Shown here piece after piece: positions 36,697 through 44,929 of a DNA stretch of 64,000 nucleotides. The position numbers were made by a program, and so were the translations under genes. The notes beneath the pieces were generated by a model that did not search any database, was not told the DNA's origin, and saw only the letters and a list, made by a program, of their open reading frames with translations. Numbering within the stretch: position 1 is the stretch's first letter; the number at the start of each line of letters is the position of its first letter. The stretch comes from Bacteroidota bacterium (GTDB lineage Bacteria > Bacteroidota > Bacteroidia > Flavobacteriales > Flavobacteriaceae): positions 1-64,000 of the forward strand of contig JAEWJM010000022.1 in the NCBI GenBank assembly GCA_023386585.1. The letters run 5' to 3'.

Positions 36697-38067
36697 ATGA
36701 ACACATTAATAGCTATTACGGGATTGGGCATTTTGTGCCTTTTGTTTGAAATCCTGAACGCGCGAAAAGCGATAGTCCCGGTCACAGTTGCCGGACTTCT
36801 TGGCGTTCTTGCGCTTGATATTTCCGATTATTGCCACCCGCAGTCGTTTTATAACAACATGATCGTTGTAAATAAGTTTTCGGCGGCTTTCTCCGGACTT
36901 TTTATTGTACTTACTATATTCCTCGTGGCAATGAGCCGGGATTTCTATCGCGACCAGGCGACTAAGATCTCCGATTTTGTAGCGATTAAGATTTTCCTGC
37001 TGGCGGGTTCGGTGGCTATGGTCTCTTTTGGAAATCTGTCGATGTTTTTCCTTGGAATCGAAATTTTGTCAATTTCGCTTTACATTCTCGCGGCCAGCAA
37101 CCGGCTGTCAATCAAAAGCAATGAAGCGGGAATGAAGTATTTCCTTATGGGATCTTTCGCCTCGGGTATTATCCTTTTCGGAATTTGTTTGATATACGGT
37201 GCGACGGGCTCGTTTGATGTTACCGAAATCTATGAACTTTCAAAGTCGGGATTGATTCCGATGTGGTTCTTTATCGGACTGACCTTAATGATTATCGGAA
37301 TGCTGTTTAAAGTCGCAGCCGTTCCTTTCCAATTTTGGGCGCCCGACGTTTATGAAGGTTCTCCCGTACTTACCACCGCGACGATGAGTACGTTGGCAAA
37401 AGTTGTTGCAATGGCAACTTTGTTCAAGATCATGAGCGCAATGAATGCTTATACGTCCTATTATTTCGAACTACTGATTGTAGTCGTATCGATTGCATCG
37501 ATGACTGTCGGCAACCTGCTGGCGCTTCGTCAAACGAATGTAAAACGGATGCTGGCCTTTTCGGGGATTTCGCATGCGGGTTATATGTTAATGGTACTAT
37601 TGAGCATTAACTCGTCGGCATCGACGCTTTTGTACTATGCGGCAGCTTATTCGACTGCCGGAATTGCCGCATTTGCGGTTGTTATTTATGTGATCAGGAA
37701 AACAGGGAAGGAAGATATTGCGGCATTTAACGGCCTTGGAAAAGCGAATCCGCTGATGGCGGCCGTTCTTACGGGGGCGATGCTGTCGATGGCCGGTATC
37801 CCGATCTTTTCAGGATTCTTTGCCAAGTTCATGCTTTTCAGCCAGACCATTCAGGGCGGTTACCTGATTGTTGTGATCGCTGCCGTCATTAACTCGGTTA
37901 TCAGCACAGGCTATTATTTCAAGTTGATCCTGGCCATGTATACCAAAGAATCAACCAGTGAACGGACGACAGTTCCTTTATCCTATGCTGCGGTCGCCGC
38001 AATTTCGCTATTGGTGAACATCGCGATCGGACTGTTCCCATCGATGTTAATGAATCTCATCGGTTAG
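36697..38067 (+). CDS. nuoN: NADH-quinone oxidoreductase subunit N
   Basis: A 456-residue antiporter-like subunit, the last of the operon. Recognisable segments are FLGIEILSISLYILAASNR (key Glu), MGSFASGIILFGICLIYG, VAAVPFQFWAPDVYEGSPV and LAFSGISHAGYMLMVL. With nuoA-M this gives a full set of 14 subunits with NuoC and NuoD separate. The operon ends in a family A repeat and no classical terminator with a T-tract was found. Confidence 0.96.
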   Translation: MNTLIAITGLGILCLLFEILNARKAIVPVTVAGLLGVLALDISDYCHPQSFYNNMIVVNKFSAAFSGLFIVLTIFLVAMSRDFYRDQATKISDFVAIKIFLLAGSVAMVSFGNLSMFFLGIEILSISLYILAASNRLSIKSNEAGMKYFLMGSFASGIILFGICLIYGATGSFDVTEIYELSKSGLIPMWFFIGLTLMIIGMLFKVAAVPFQFWAPDVYEGSPVLTTATMSTLAKVVAMATLFKIMSAMNAYTSYYFELLIVVVSIASMTVGNLLALRQTNVKRMLAFSGISHAGYMLMVLLSINSSASTLLYYAAAYSTAGIAAFAVVIYVIRKTGKEDIAAFNGLGKANPLMAAVLTGAMLSMAGIPIFSGFFAKFMLFSQTIQGGYLIVVIAAVINSVISTGYYFKLILAMYTKESTSERTTVPLSYAAVAAISLLVNIAIGLFPSMLMNLIG

Positions 38068-38074
38068 CGAAGCC

Positions 38075-38147
38075 AGCCCCGATGGAAGCGGCATCTCCCG
38101 CACGGTTTCACCTGCGGGAATACAGCGGACAGCGGGATAAGCTGCCC
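38075..38147 (+). repeat. Dispersed intergenic repeat, family A copy 3
   Basis: AGCCCCGATGGAAGCGGCAT, central hairpin CCCGCA/TGCGGG, then ATACAGCGGACAGCGGGATA. Follows nuoN by 7 nt in the sense orientation. A 91-codon frame running through it (38082-38357) is not a gene. Confidence 0.8.
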
Positions 38148-38286
38148 AAAAAACCACTTCACTTCACTGAAAATCAGAGGGTCAATTTCAATTTGCCGGT
38201 ATTTCAACTAAATTTTTTGCGCTTCACCGATGAACTTTCCAGAGCGGGTGGAAATTTTATAATTTTCCTGCCTCTTTGTATAAGTC

Positions 38287-40014
38287 ATGTTAAGAAGTTT
38301 TGTGATATTGCTCCTGTTCGCTTCGGTGACGTCATTGTCACAAACGTATTACGTTGATGGCATCAATGGGCAAAACAGCAACAACGGCCTTTCTTTACTG
38401 ACGCCGTGGAAGACAATCCAGAAAGCATGTAACTCCGCCACGCCGGGAAGTACGGTTCTTATCCGCGGCGGGATTTACTACGAAACAATCAATGTCGGTG
38501 TTAGCGGACTCGAAAATCAGGAGATCCTTTTTACCAGCTTTCCGGGCGAATCGGCTATCATCGATGGCGCCGACGCGAACGATACAGCGCTACTGCGCAT
38601 CTCGGATCATGGCTATCTTATCTTCGCCGATCTAGAATTCCGCAACCTCTATACGAATAACGCGAAGGGAATTTCAATTGAATCCGTAGCACAGCCGGTT
38701 GATCGGATCGTCCTCAAACACGTATCTGTACACCATATAGGCTGGACGAGCAATACTACAGCACTTCCTGTTTACGGAAATAACGCGCTCGGAATCGTTG
38801 CGCGCGGCTATAACAGCCTTACAAACCTCACCATCGATGGATGCGAGATTTACAATAATACACTTGGCTATAGTGAGGCGGTTTCGCTTAACGGAAACAT
38901 TAATGTTTTTACGATTTCAAATAGCATCATTCACGACAATAGCAATATCGGAATCGACGTCGCGGGGAATTACGGCGTTTGCGCCAATCCTGCAAATGAC
39001 CATGCGCGGAACGGCACTATCCGTGGAAATACTTGCTACCGGAACATTTCTCCAGGGGCCATCGCGGCCGGAATTTATGTTGACGGCGGCCAAAGCGTCA
39101 TAATTGAACGAAATCAGAGCTATGAAAACGGTTGGGGAATTGAAGTGGGATGTGAACAGAACGGCGAAACGCACGGCATAATAGTTAAGAATAACATCAT
39201 CTTCAACAACAGAAACTCCGGACTATCAGTCGGTGGCTACAACGTTTCAACGACCGGCGTCGTGACCGGCAGCGTGTTCCGGAATAACACTTTTTTCCAA
39301 AACAACAGCCTTGCAAACGGTATGGGTGAAATATCGCTGACCAAGGCTATCAATTGCGTTTTTGAGAACAACCTTTTTTACACCAGCAGCCAGAACGTCT
39401 TGCTGAATGCGGCCAATATTTCACCTCAGGACGACATTTATCTCAATTACAATTGCTGGTATACGCCAGTGAATAACCCCAACAATATCGTGGTGCATTG
39501 GAAGACGCTGACCTTTACGACGTTCTCCGAGTATAAAGCTTGGACGCAGCAGGAAAGCCATTCAACATTTATTAATCCTAGTCTGAACAATCCGGCGCTT
39601 CCCGCACCCGATGTATGTCCGCAAAATGTCAGCTATTGTATTAATCATGGAGATCCGGCAACGAGCGTACCGCCTGATGAAACCGATTTTGTGGGGAATC
39701 CGCGGATTATTAATTCGGTTATCGATATGGGCGCCGAAGAAGCATTGAATTCACTGGGAACGACAATTTCCGACAAACCTACAGCCTCGGTTTGGCCGAA
39801 TCCTTTCAGGCAATCAGTTACTATTCGCTGTGAAAACGATTGCACCGATAGTGAAATTTCCCTGTACGACATTGCCGGAAAGGTGATCAGGAAGAATAAA
39901 ATGACATCGAACGAAATCTCGATCAATCACGATGGTATTCAAAGCGGAATGTATCTGTACAAAATTGCGCGAGGTAGCGATGTCCTCGCATCGGGTCGTC
40001 TTATCGCTGAATAA
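38287..40014 (+). CDS. Secreted right-handed beta-helix protein with T9SS sorting domain
   Basis: A 575-residue protein with a signal peptide ending near TSLSQ. Residues about 22-400 are parallel beta-helix repeats (YYVDGINGQNSNNG at the start; many short NNxI/V turns such as IHDNSNIGIDVAGN), the fold of polysaccharide lyases and similar surface proteins; no catalytic residues could be identified. The last ~80 residues are a type A Por/T9SS sorting domain (VWPNPFRQSVTIRC ... LYDIAGKVI ... GMYLYKIA), so export through T9SS to the cell surface or medium is expected. Convergent with the next gene, stops adjoining. Confidence 0.85.
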   Translation: MLRSFVILLLFASVTSLSQTYYVDGINGQNSNNGLSLLTPWKTIQKACNSATPGSTVLIRGGIYYETINVGVSGLENQEILFTSFPGESAIIDGADANDTALLRISDHGYLIFADLEFRNLYTNNAKGISIESVAQPVDRIVLKHVSVHHIGWTSNTTALPVYGNNALGIVARGYNSLTNLTIDGCEIYNNTLGYSEAVSLNGNINVFTISNSIIHDNSNIGIDVAGNYGVCANPANDHARNGTIRGNTCYRNISPGAIAAGIYVDGGQSVIIERNQSYENGWGIEVGCEQNGETHGIIVKNNIIFNNRNSGLSVGGYNVSTTGVVTGSVFRNNTFFQNNSLANGMGEISLTKAINCVFENNLFYTSSQNVLLNAANISPQDDIYLNYNCWYTPVNNPNNIVVHWKTLTFTTFSEYKAWTQQESHSTFINPSLNNPALPAPDVCPQNVSYCINHGDPATSVPPDETDFVGNPRIINSVIDMGAEEALNSLGTTISDKPTASVWPNPFRQSVTIRCENDCTDSEISLYDIAGKVIRKNKMTSNEISINHDGIQSGMYLYKIARGSDVLASGRLIAE

Positions 40015-41415
40015 CTACCTCTTTATGACTCGACGCGTTTGGATCTTGTCGCCGTCGTCCAAAACCAAGGAATAAACGCCGCTTGGATAATCCGATCCCA
40101 GGCGTATTTCCGAAACATCAGCCTTTATAACTTTCTTTTCCAGCAGCCTTCCTGTTAGGTCGTAAACTGCAAGAATAGCATCATGTGCAAATCCGTTTGC
40201 CACTACAGTAACCTCATTGCTGAAGGGATTCGGGAAAATCGTAATTGCGGTTTCTGGCAATTCTTTGCGAAGTTGGGCTAATTTAGATGCCCCCGGCGCA
40301 TAAATTTCGCACGCATCACCAAATGGCGAAAACGATCCGCTTGTCATAACTGAAATTCGTACGCCATACGACGCGCTCGGAACATAATCGGGAATGTTGT
40401 TAAACCTGAACCAATTCAGCGGCCTGTCCACCGTGGTTGTTATGTAGGTATCGAGATTTGTCAGCTCGAAGCGGTAAACGGTGGCCCGGGTGAGGCTCTG
40501 CGCCGCAATGATCGAATTGGATTCCGGGACGTATTCGCCACAATTAATCAACGTTGGCGCAGCGGGCGATGAAATTTCGCATACACTTCCGAAATCTGAA
40601 TAATCTCCGGTTGTTTTTACGGCGACTTCAATCTGATACGTCGTACCATAATTATATGACTCGAGCATCGGTAGGCTAAACCACTGCAAGGCGCGGTCGA
40701 TTGTTTGAACGCGGTTGACTGAATCAGGATCGGAAATATTGGTAATCCTGAAACGGTAGCCGGTGACGGCGGGCAGGCTCGAAGTAGCTATCAGCGAATT
40801 GATCGAAGAAAGCGTGCTTCCGCATTGTGACGGAACCAGCTGTGCTGCACCCGATGGCGCTAATACGGCCGGGGAAGATATCAGGCAGGTGTTTCCGTAA
40901 TAGCCCAACCAGATGCCGTTGCGCTGTAATTCAACCCTGATTGCATACGTTGTTGCATAATCGTAAGATGGAAGCATCGTAAGGCTTAAATAGTGTACGC
41001 CTCTTTCCAAGTACTGGATTGCGTTTGTCTTCGTATTGATAACCTCAAATCGATATGCGGTTACTTGCGGAAGACAGGTTGTGTAGATGGATGATGCGAG
41101 CGTGGCCAATGTTGTGCCGCATTGGTTGGCCGCTACCTGTGATTCTAACTGGTTTCCCTCGTCGAGTTGACCGTCACAGTTGTCATCGATTCCATTGTAC
41201 AGGATTTCGATGCTTCCCGGATTTACCAAGTTGTTTGTGTCGTTGCAATCGGTGCTATTCAGGACATAGCCGGGAATCGACTCAATTGAAAAAACAGCAT
41301 CTGCCGACGAATCACCGAAGCCGTCAGAATCGTTATCTGGATACCAACTTTGGGCTAAAAGTCCGGAACTGCAAAATAATAAGCACAAGTAAGCTGAGCG
41401 TAGAGTTACTTTCAT
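40015..41415 (-). CDS. Secreted three-repeat protein with MopE-like motif and T9SS sorting domain
   Basis: A 466-residue protein with a signal peptide ending near LLAQS. Residues ~22-93 hold a metal/Ca-binding MopE-type segment (WYPDNDSDGFGD ... DCNDTNNLVNPG ... YNGIDDNCDGQLDEG). Three repeats of about 85 residues follow (roughly 96-180, 190-280, 288-375), each with CGxxL, an xYRFxxTN strand, a WF/YLSL segment and a closing C-x-I-S-S-P-A. The last ~80 residues are a type A T9SS sorting domain (IFPNPFSNEVTV ... VYDLTGRLLEK). Probably a surface or secreted adhesion-type protein; function unknown. Confidence 0.85.
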   Translation of the reverse strand: MKVTLRSAYLCLLFCSSGLLAQSWYPDNDSDGFGDSSADAVFSIESIPGYVLNSTDCNDTNNLVNPGSIEILYNGIDDNCDGQLDEGNQLESQVAANQCGTTLATLASSIYTTCLPQVTAYRFEVINTKTNAIQYLERGVHYLSLTMLPSYDYATTYAIRVELQRNGIWLGYYGNTCLISSPAVLAPSGAAQLVPSQCGSTLSSINSLIATSSLPAVTGYRFRITNISDPDSVNRVQTIDRALQWFSLPMLESYNYGTTYQIEVAVKTTGDYSDFGSVCEISSPAAPTLINCGEYVPESNSIIAAQSLTRATVYRFELTNLDTYITTTVDRPLNWFRFNNIPDYVPSASYGVRISVMTSGSFSPFGDACEIYAPGASKLAQLRKELPETAITIFPNPFSNEVTVVANGFAHDAILAVYDLTGRLLEKKVIKADVSEIRLGSDYPSGVYSLVLDDGDKIQTRRVIKR

Positions 41416-41482
41416 ACAAGGTTAGGTAAGATTTGGGGCACAAGCGCTTCAGGTTGACACTCCTAAGCGGACTGCGATAGTT

Positions 41483-41490
41483 CAAAAGTA
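41483..41490 (-). promoter_or_regulatory. -7 promoter element TACTTTTG for the three-repeat protein gene
   Basis: Exact TAnnTTTG match on the minus strand, giving a leader of about 60 nt. Confidence 0.55.
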
Positions 41491-41525
41491 GACAACTTGT
41501 GTTAAAAGCACGACCAACAACCCAA

Positions 41526-41542
41526 TTAATCGATGAAAAGCA
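41526..41542. promoter_or_regulatory. ATCGATGAAAAGCA motif upstream of a T9SS cargo gene
   Basis: TTAATCGATGAAAAGCA, whose ATCGAT core lies about 52-57 bp upstream of the inferred transcription start of the gene ending at 41415. The same 14-base core recurs at 55627 in front of another T9SS cargo gene. Regulatory role is inferred. Confidence 0.45.
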
Positions 41543-41583
41543 AAAAAATCAAATAATTGTAGGTTTTTACGCCTTTAAATAAT

Positions 41584-41613
41584 AAAAAAAGCTCCTATTA
41601 AAGGAGCCGTTCT
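41584..41613 (-). terminator. Terminator of the small membrane protein gene
   Basis: On the minus strand GCTCC/GGAGC with surrounding A/T pairs followed by TTTTTTT, about 20 nt after the stop. Confidence 0.7.
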
Positions 41614-41630
41614 TGCACATATTCGAATTG

Positions 41631-41915
41631 TTACAGTACAACGTTGATCGCCGCAATAATGGTATTGACGACCAAGCTGACCATGAGAAGATTAAACGTG
41701 ATTTTTGGCTTCTGCTGCGAAAGGACCGCGCCGTTGTAAGCCATACAACAGGCTATGACAAGGAAGAGTTCAACCATGTATTGTGGCTCGGTTCCGTGCA
41801 TCAGGACATACATGGCCGCGATCGCCCCGACAATACTCTGTACCAGCACACCGGTTGTGGTACATGCCATAAAATCCTGCTCGAATTTGTTATAAATCTT
41901 TTGATAAGTAATCAT
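41631..41915 (-). CDS. Small membrane protein downstream of a Crp-like box
   Basis: A 94-residue protein with three hydrophobic helices (about 21-40, 47-65, 72-92) separated by short polar loops (HGTEPQY, SQQKPK). No known motif and no function assigned. ATG at 41915 (MITYQKIYN) is preferred to the in-frame start at 41975, which would place the Crp-like palindrome inside the coding region. It lies downstream of the Crp/Fnr gene on the same strand, 76 nt apart, with its own terminator. Confidence 0.65.
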   Translation of the reverse strand: MITYQKIYNKFEQDFMACTTTGVLVQSIVGAIAAMYVLMHGTEPQYMVELFLVIACCMAYNGAVLSQQKPKITFNLLMVSLVVNTIIAAINVVL

Positions 41916-41965
41916 GACAATAATTTTATTTTGATGTAAAATTATTGCATTGACAGTCCCTAATT

Positions 41966-41981
41966 TATGACTCAAATCATA
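41966..41981. promoter_or_regulatory. CRP-like palindrome TATGA-N6-TCATA
   Basis: Perfect 5-bp arms spaced by 6, the architecture of Crp/Fnr-family sites (TGTGA-N6-TCACA). Centre about 58 bp before the ATG at 41915, between that gene and the Crp/Fnr gene; the neighbouring regulator is the obvious candidate binder. Confidence 0.55.
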
Positions 41982-41991
41982 TGGCTGAAAA

Positions 41992-42588
41992 TCATCTGAA
42001 AATCTTCCGGCCTTCTATTGACAACGCCTTTGCTTTCTCGAGTGCTTTGACCGCGCGGATTACAGTCTCAACGCGGAGTCCGGTAAGATCTGCCAGTTCC
42101 TGACGGGTCAGGTCTACGTGATATTTTTGGTTCCGAGGCAATTTCGCTACATCAAACTTCAGGAAATCGAAGAATCGCAAAAGCCGGTGCTCAGCATGTT
42201 CGGACGAGATTTCCAAAGCCATAATCGATTTATAATATAGCCGGTCGGCAAGCCTTGTGCAAATCGCCAGACCTGCAGCGGGATCTTCGTTGAGCAATTT
42301 CATGAAATTCGGCTTCGAAAGCATCAAAAGCTCAGATTCTTCGTTCGCAATGGCGTTGGTCAGGTAAGGTTTGTCGTTTAAAAGCGGCGGCTCCCCAAAA
42401 CTGTCGTCCGCCGTAAATATCCCTTGGATGAACTCCTTTCCTTCCTCGTTATAGTTGAACATTTTCACTTCACCCCTGATTACTTGGAAGTAATACCGGG
42501 CTTGCTCATCTTCACGAAAGAGCATATCGCCTTTTGAATAGGTTTTCTTTGTGGCTCCGTATCGATTTAAAAGTTCTTCTTGCAGCAT
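41992..42588 (-). CDS. Crp/Fnr-family transcriptional regulator
   Basis: A 198-residue regulator. The N-terminal cyclic-nucleotide-binding-like beta-roll (about 15-110) contains FQVIRGEVKMFNYNEEGKEF; a dimerisation helix follows, then the winged helix with LTRQELADLTGLRVETVIRAVKALEKA (HTH split around residues 158-184). The recognition helix keeps Glu and Arg in the V-E-T-V-I-R register that reads TGA half-sites in Crp and Fnr. No N-terminal Cys cluster is present, so it is not an Fe-S oxygen sensor of Fnr type, and the phosphate-binding cAMP signature is not evident. Effector unknown. Confidence 0.92.
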   Translation of the reverse strand: MLQEELLNRYGATKKTYSKGDMLFREDEQARYYFQVIRGEVKMFNYNEEGKEFIQGIFTADDSFGEPPLLNDKPYLTNAIANEESELLMLSKPNFMKLLNEDPAAGLAICTRLADRLYYKSIMALEISSEHAEHRLLRFFDFLKFDVAKLPRNQKYHVDLTRQELADLTGLRVETVIRAVKALEKAKALSIEGRKIFR

Positions 42589-42678
42589 TGGGTTAAGTTA
42601 AAAAATATTTGGCGTTTAATCAAATGCAGTGAGCGAAGAATAGAGTAATAAAGAACTAGTAAGCCTGCAGTGACTACG

Positions 42679-42710
42679 AAAAAAAAGCCCCTCTATTGGA
42701 GGAGCTTTTA
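42679..42710 (-). terminator. Terminator downstream of tRNA-Leu
   Basis: Minus strand: GCTCCTC/GAGGGGC stem with a 5-nt loop followed by TTTTTTTT. Confidence 0.75.
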
Positions 42711-42743
42711 CCTTTAGCCAAGCTTATCGCTTGAGCAACTCTT

Positions 42744-42762
42744 TGTACCCGGAGCCGGGCTC
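42744..42762 (-). repeat. Duplicated 3' end of tRNA-Leu
   Basis: TGTACCCGGAGCCGGGCTC is identical to 42794-42812, the 3' end of the adjacent tRNA-Leu, 50 bp away in direct orientation. Between the two, GGGCTCAA/TTGAGCCC can form an 8-bp hairpin. Confidence 0.8.
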
Positions 42763-42795
42763 AACTTAAAAAATTTGAGCCCTTCTCCTACTCTG

Positions 42796-42875
42796 TACCC
42801 GGAGCCGGGCTCGAACCGGCACGGTTTCCCACAGGTGTTTGAGACCAGCGCGTCTACCAATTCCGCCATCCGGGC
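42796..42875 (-). tRNA. tRNA-Leu(CAA)
   Basis: About 80-nt type II tRNA: acceptor GCCCGGA with TCCGGGT (G-U first pair), D arm GGCGGAATTGGTAGACGC, anticodon loop CTCAAAC with CAA (UUG codons), a variable arm GTGGGAAACCGT region and GGTTCGAGCCC in the T arm. CCA is not encoded. The anticodon stem has one U-U mismatch, which is slightly unusual. Confidence 0.92.
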
Positions 42876-42981
42876 AGGGTGGCATGCTGCGGATTGCTAC
42901 AGCGAGTGCAAATGTAAAAAATAAAAATATTTAGAACATAAAAATTACCAAAAAATATCCCGAAGCATTGGATTAAATTTC

Positions 42982-42989
42982 TAAATTTG
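42982..42989 (+). promoter_or_regulatory. -7 promoter element TAAATTTG for prs
   Basis: Exact TAnnTTTG; implies a leader of about 110 nt before the prs ATG at 43108. No clear TTTG at the expected distance and no recognised riboswitch in the leader. Confidence 0.5.
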
Positions 42990-43107
42990 CACCTCGTTTA
43001 GACGAACACAACTAACTAACTACGCCCGAGGTTCTTACCAATCTTACTTTCTGACCTTTGTCAGCTTTGTTTTGGTTGAAGTGCATCGGAATAAAAACAA
43101 CACAGAA

Positions 43108-44049
43108 ATGCCACAAGTTGAACCGGAAGCAAAAATTTTTGCCTGTTCACAAAGCACTTATCTCGCTGAAAAGATAGCTGCAGCGTACGGGATTCCGCTT
43201 GGCAAAGTCATCCTGTCGAAATACAGCGATGGCGAATTTCAGCCGTCGTATGAGGAAAGCATGCGCGGAAGGCGGGTTTTCATTATTTGTTCTACCTTTC
43301 CAAGCGCAGATAACCTGATGGAATTGCTGCTGATGATCGACGCTGCAAAACGCGCTTCGGCAAGGCACATTACAGCGGTTATCCCTTATTTCGGATGGGC
43401 GCGCCAGGACAGAAAAGACAAGCCGCGCGTTCCGATAGGTGCAAAACTCGTAGCCAATTTGCTCGATGCAGCAGGCGCCACAAGGATCATGACAATGGAC
43501 CTGCATGCCGATCAGATACAGGGATTTTTTGAGAAACCGGTCGACCATTTATTTGCATCGACGATCTTTCTTCCCTACGTGAGAAGCCTGAATTTGGAAA
43601 ATCTGACGATCGCATCGCCGGATATGGGCGGATCGAAAAGGGCTTATGCCTACTCGAAGTTCCTCGAATCGGACGTGGTGATTTGCTACAAGCAACGAAA
43701 AGCCGCAAACATCGTAGGGACAATGGAGCTGATTGGTGAAGTAAAAGGAAGAAACGTCATCCTCGTTGATGACATGATCGATACCGGTGGAACGCTTGCA
43801 AAAGCAGCCGATTTGATGATTGAAAAAGGCGCATTGAGCGTTCGTGCGATTTGTACGCATGCAATCTTGTCGGGTGATGCTTATGACAAGATCGAGAAGT
43901 CGCAATTGCGCGAACTGATCGTTACCGATTCGATTCCGTTAAAGAAACAATCGGATAAGATCAGGGTCGTGAGCTGCGCACCGCTTTTTGCCGAAGTGAT
44001 GCACATGGTTCACCATAATAATTCGATCAGCGGGAAGTTCCTTATGTAG
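43108..44049 (+). CDS. prs: Ribose-phosphate pyrophosphokinase (PRPP synthetase)
   Basis: A 313-residue enzyme making PRPP from ribose-5-phosphate and ATP for nucleotide, His and Trp synthesis. Signatures are FSDGEF-type KYSDGEFQPSYEESMRG, YFGWARQDRKDKPRVPIGAK, the Mg/ATP segment TMDLHADQIQGFF and the PRPP-binding loop VILVDDMIDTGGTL (about residues 215-228). The ATG at 43108 gives the standard length; the in-frame TTG at 43072 is rejected. rplY follows after a 182-nt gap that holds repeats. Confidence 0.95.
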   Translation: MPQVEPEAKIFACSQSTYLAEKIAAAYGIPLGKVILSKYSDGEFQPSYEESMRGRRVFIICSTFPSADNLMELLLMIDAAKRASARHITAVIPYFGWARQDRKDKPRVPIGAKLVANLLDAAGATRIMTMDLHADQIQGFFEKPVDHLFASTIFLPYVRSLNLENLTIASPDMGGSKRAYAYSKFLESDVVICYKQRKAANIVGTMELIGEVKGRNVILVDDMIDTGGTLAKAADLMIEKGALSVRAICTHAILSGDAYDKIEKSQLRELIVTDSIPLKKQSDKIRVVSCAPLFAEVMHMVHHNNSISGKFLM

Positions 44050-44056
44050 GGAGGAA

Positions 44057-44080
44057 GTTTACAGTTCACTGTTAACAGTT
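44057..44080 (+). repeat. GTTTACAGTT-type repeat, left copy
   Basis: GTTTACAGTTCACTGTTAAC followed by AGTT. It pairs with an inverted copy at 44168-44198, and the same repeat type starts the nuoF-nuoG gap at 29715. Confidence 0.7.
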
Positions 44081-44098
44081 AGCTCTACACTTGAATGA

Positions 44099-44165
44099 TG
44101 GCCGCGTTAGGGATTGAAGCAAGCTACCGTGTAGCGCGTAAAGCCCGGCCCGAAGGGAACGCAAA
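44099..44165 (-). repeat. GC-rich structured repeat, family B copy inside an inverted pair
   Basis: On the minus strand: GCGTTCCCTTCGGGCCGGG, CTTTACGC, a central GCTACACGGTAGC hairpin, then GCTTCAATCCCTAACGCGG. Outer blocks match the copy at 8327-8403. It lies between the inverted GTTTACAGTT-type repeats. Confidence 0.75.
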
Positions 44166-44167
44166 AA

Positions 44168-44198
44168 AACTGTTAACCGTAAACTGTTAACTGTAAAC
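44168..44198 (-). repeat. GTTTACAGTT-type repeat, right inverted copy
   Basis: Minus strand reads GTTTACAGTTAACAGTTTAC then GGTTAACAGTT, an extended inverted version of 44057-44080. Confidence 0.7.
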
Positions 44199-44231
44199 AA
44201 GATTTTTTTTTATTAACTATATTTTTTTACA

Positions 44232-44843
44232 ATGAAATCGATTACAATTAAAGGATCACAAAGAGAAAGCGTGGGCAAAGTTGCGACGAAAGCCTTACGT
44301 AATGCTGGAATGGTTCCTTGCGTACTTTACGGAGGAAATCAGCCGGTTCATTTCTCAGCCGAAGAAATGGCTTTCAAAAATCTGGTTTACACTCCAAATG
44401 CGCACACTGTTGTGATCGACCTGGACGGAACCACTTACGATGCGGTGTTGCAAGACATGCAGGTTCATCCTGTCAGCGACAAAATTCTTCACATTGACTT
44501 TTTCCAGTTGTTTCCAGATCGCGAAATTACAATGGAAGTTCCTGTGAAAGTTACCGGGACTTCGCCGGGCGTACTTGGCGGTGGAATCCTGACGCTGAAC
44601 ACACGCAAACTGAAAGTGAAGGCTTTACCTAAAAACCTTCCTGATTTTGTTGAGGCGAACATTTCTGAACTGGAAATGGGTAACAAATTATACGTTACCA
44701 AATTGGCTTCTGACAACTTTAAGCTGCTTCACGCTGAAAACACGGTAGTAGCGCAGGTTCGCATCTCTCGTGCTGCGATGAAAGCTGCCCAGGAAGCTGC
44801 AAAAGCTGCAAAAGCTCCGGCAAAAGGCGGAAAAAAGAAGTAA
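44232..44843 (+). CDS. rplY: 50S ribosomal protein L25/general stress protein Ctc
   Basis: A 203-residue long (CTC-type) L25 that binds 5S rRNA. The N-terminal domain shows [21 protein letters not shown] and [14 protein letters not shown]; the C-terminal beta domain ([30 protein letters not shown]) is typical of CTC. The tail is Ala/Lys-rich ([13 protein letters not shown]), as common in Bacteroidota. Start ATG at 44232; followed by a strong terminator. Confidence 0.95.
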   Translation: MKSITIKGSQRESVGKVATKALRNAGMVPCVLYGGNQPVHFSAEEMAFKNLVYTPNAHTVVIDLDGTTYDAVLQDMQVHPVSDKILHIDFFQLFPDREITMEVPVKVTGTSPGVLGGGILTLNTRKLKVKALPKNLPDFVEANISELEMGNKLYVTKLASDNFKLLHAENTVVAQVRISRAAMKAAQEAAKAAKAPAKGGKKK

Positions 44844-44863
44844 TTCTCTTGACCAAATATTTG

Positions 44864-44890
44864 AAAAGCATCCTTCGGGGTGCTTTTTTT
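44864..44890 (+). terminator. Terminator of rplY with UUCG tetraloop
   Basis: 10-bp stem AAAAGCATCC / GGGTGCTTTT closed by TTCG, followed by a run of T. Confidence 0.9.
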
Positions 44891-44929
44891 GTTTTTGAAG
44901 CTCGGCATTGCCGCATTGTTAGTGTTCGG

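Noticed and set aside
38082..38357. 91-codon frame between nuoN and the beta-helix gene
   Set aside because: It runs through the family A repeat and into the signal peptide of the next gene in another frame; no plausible protein features.
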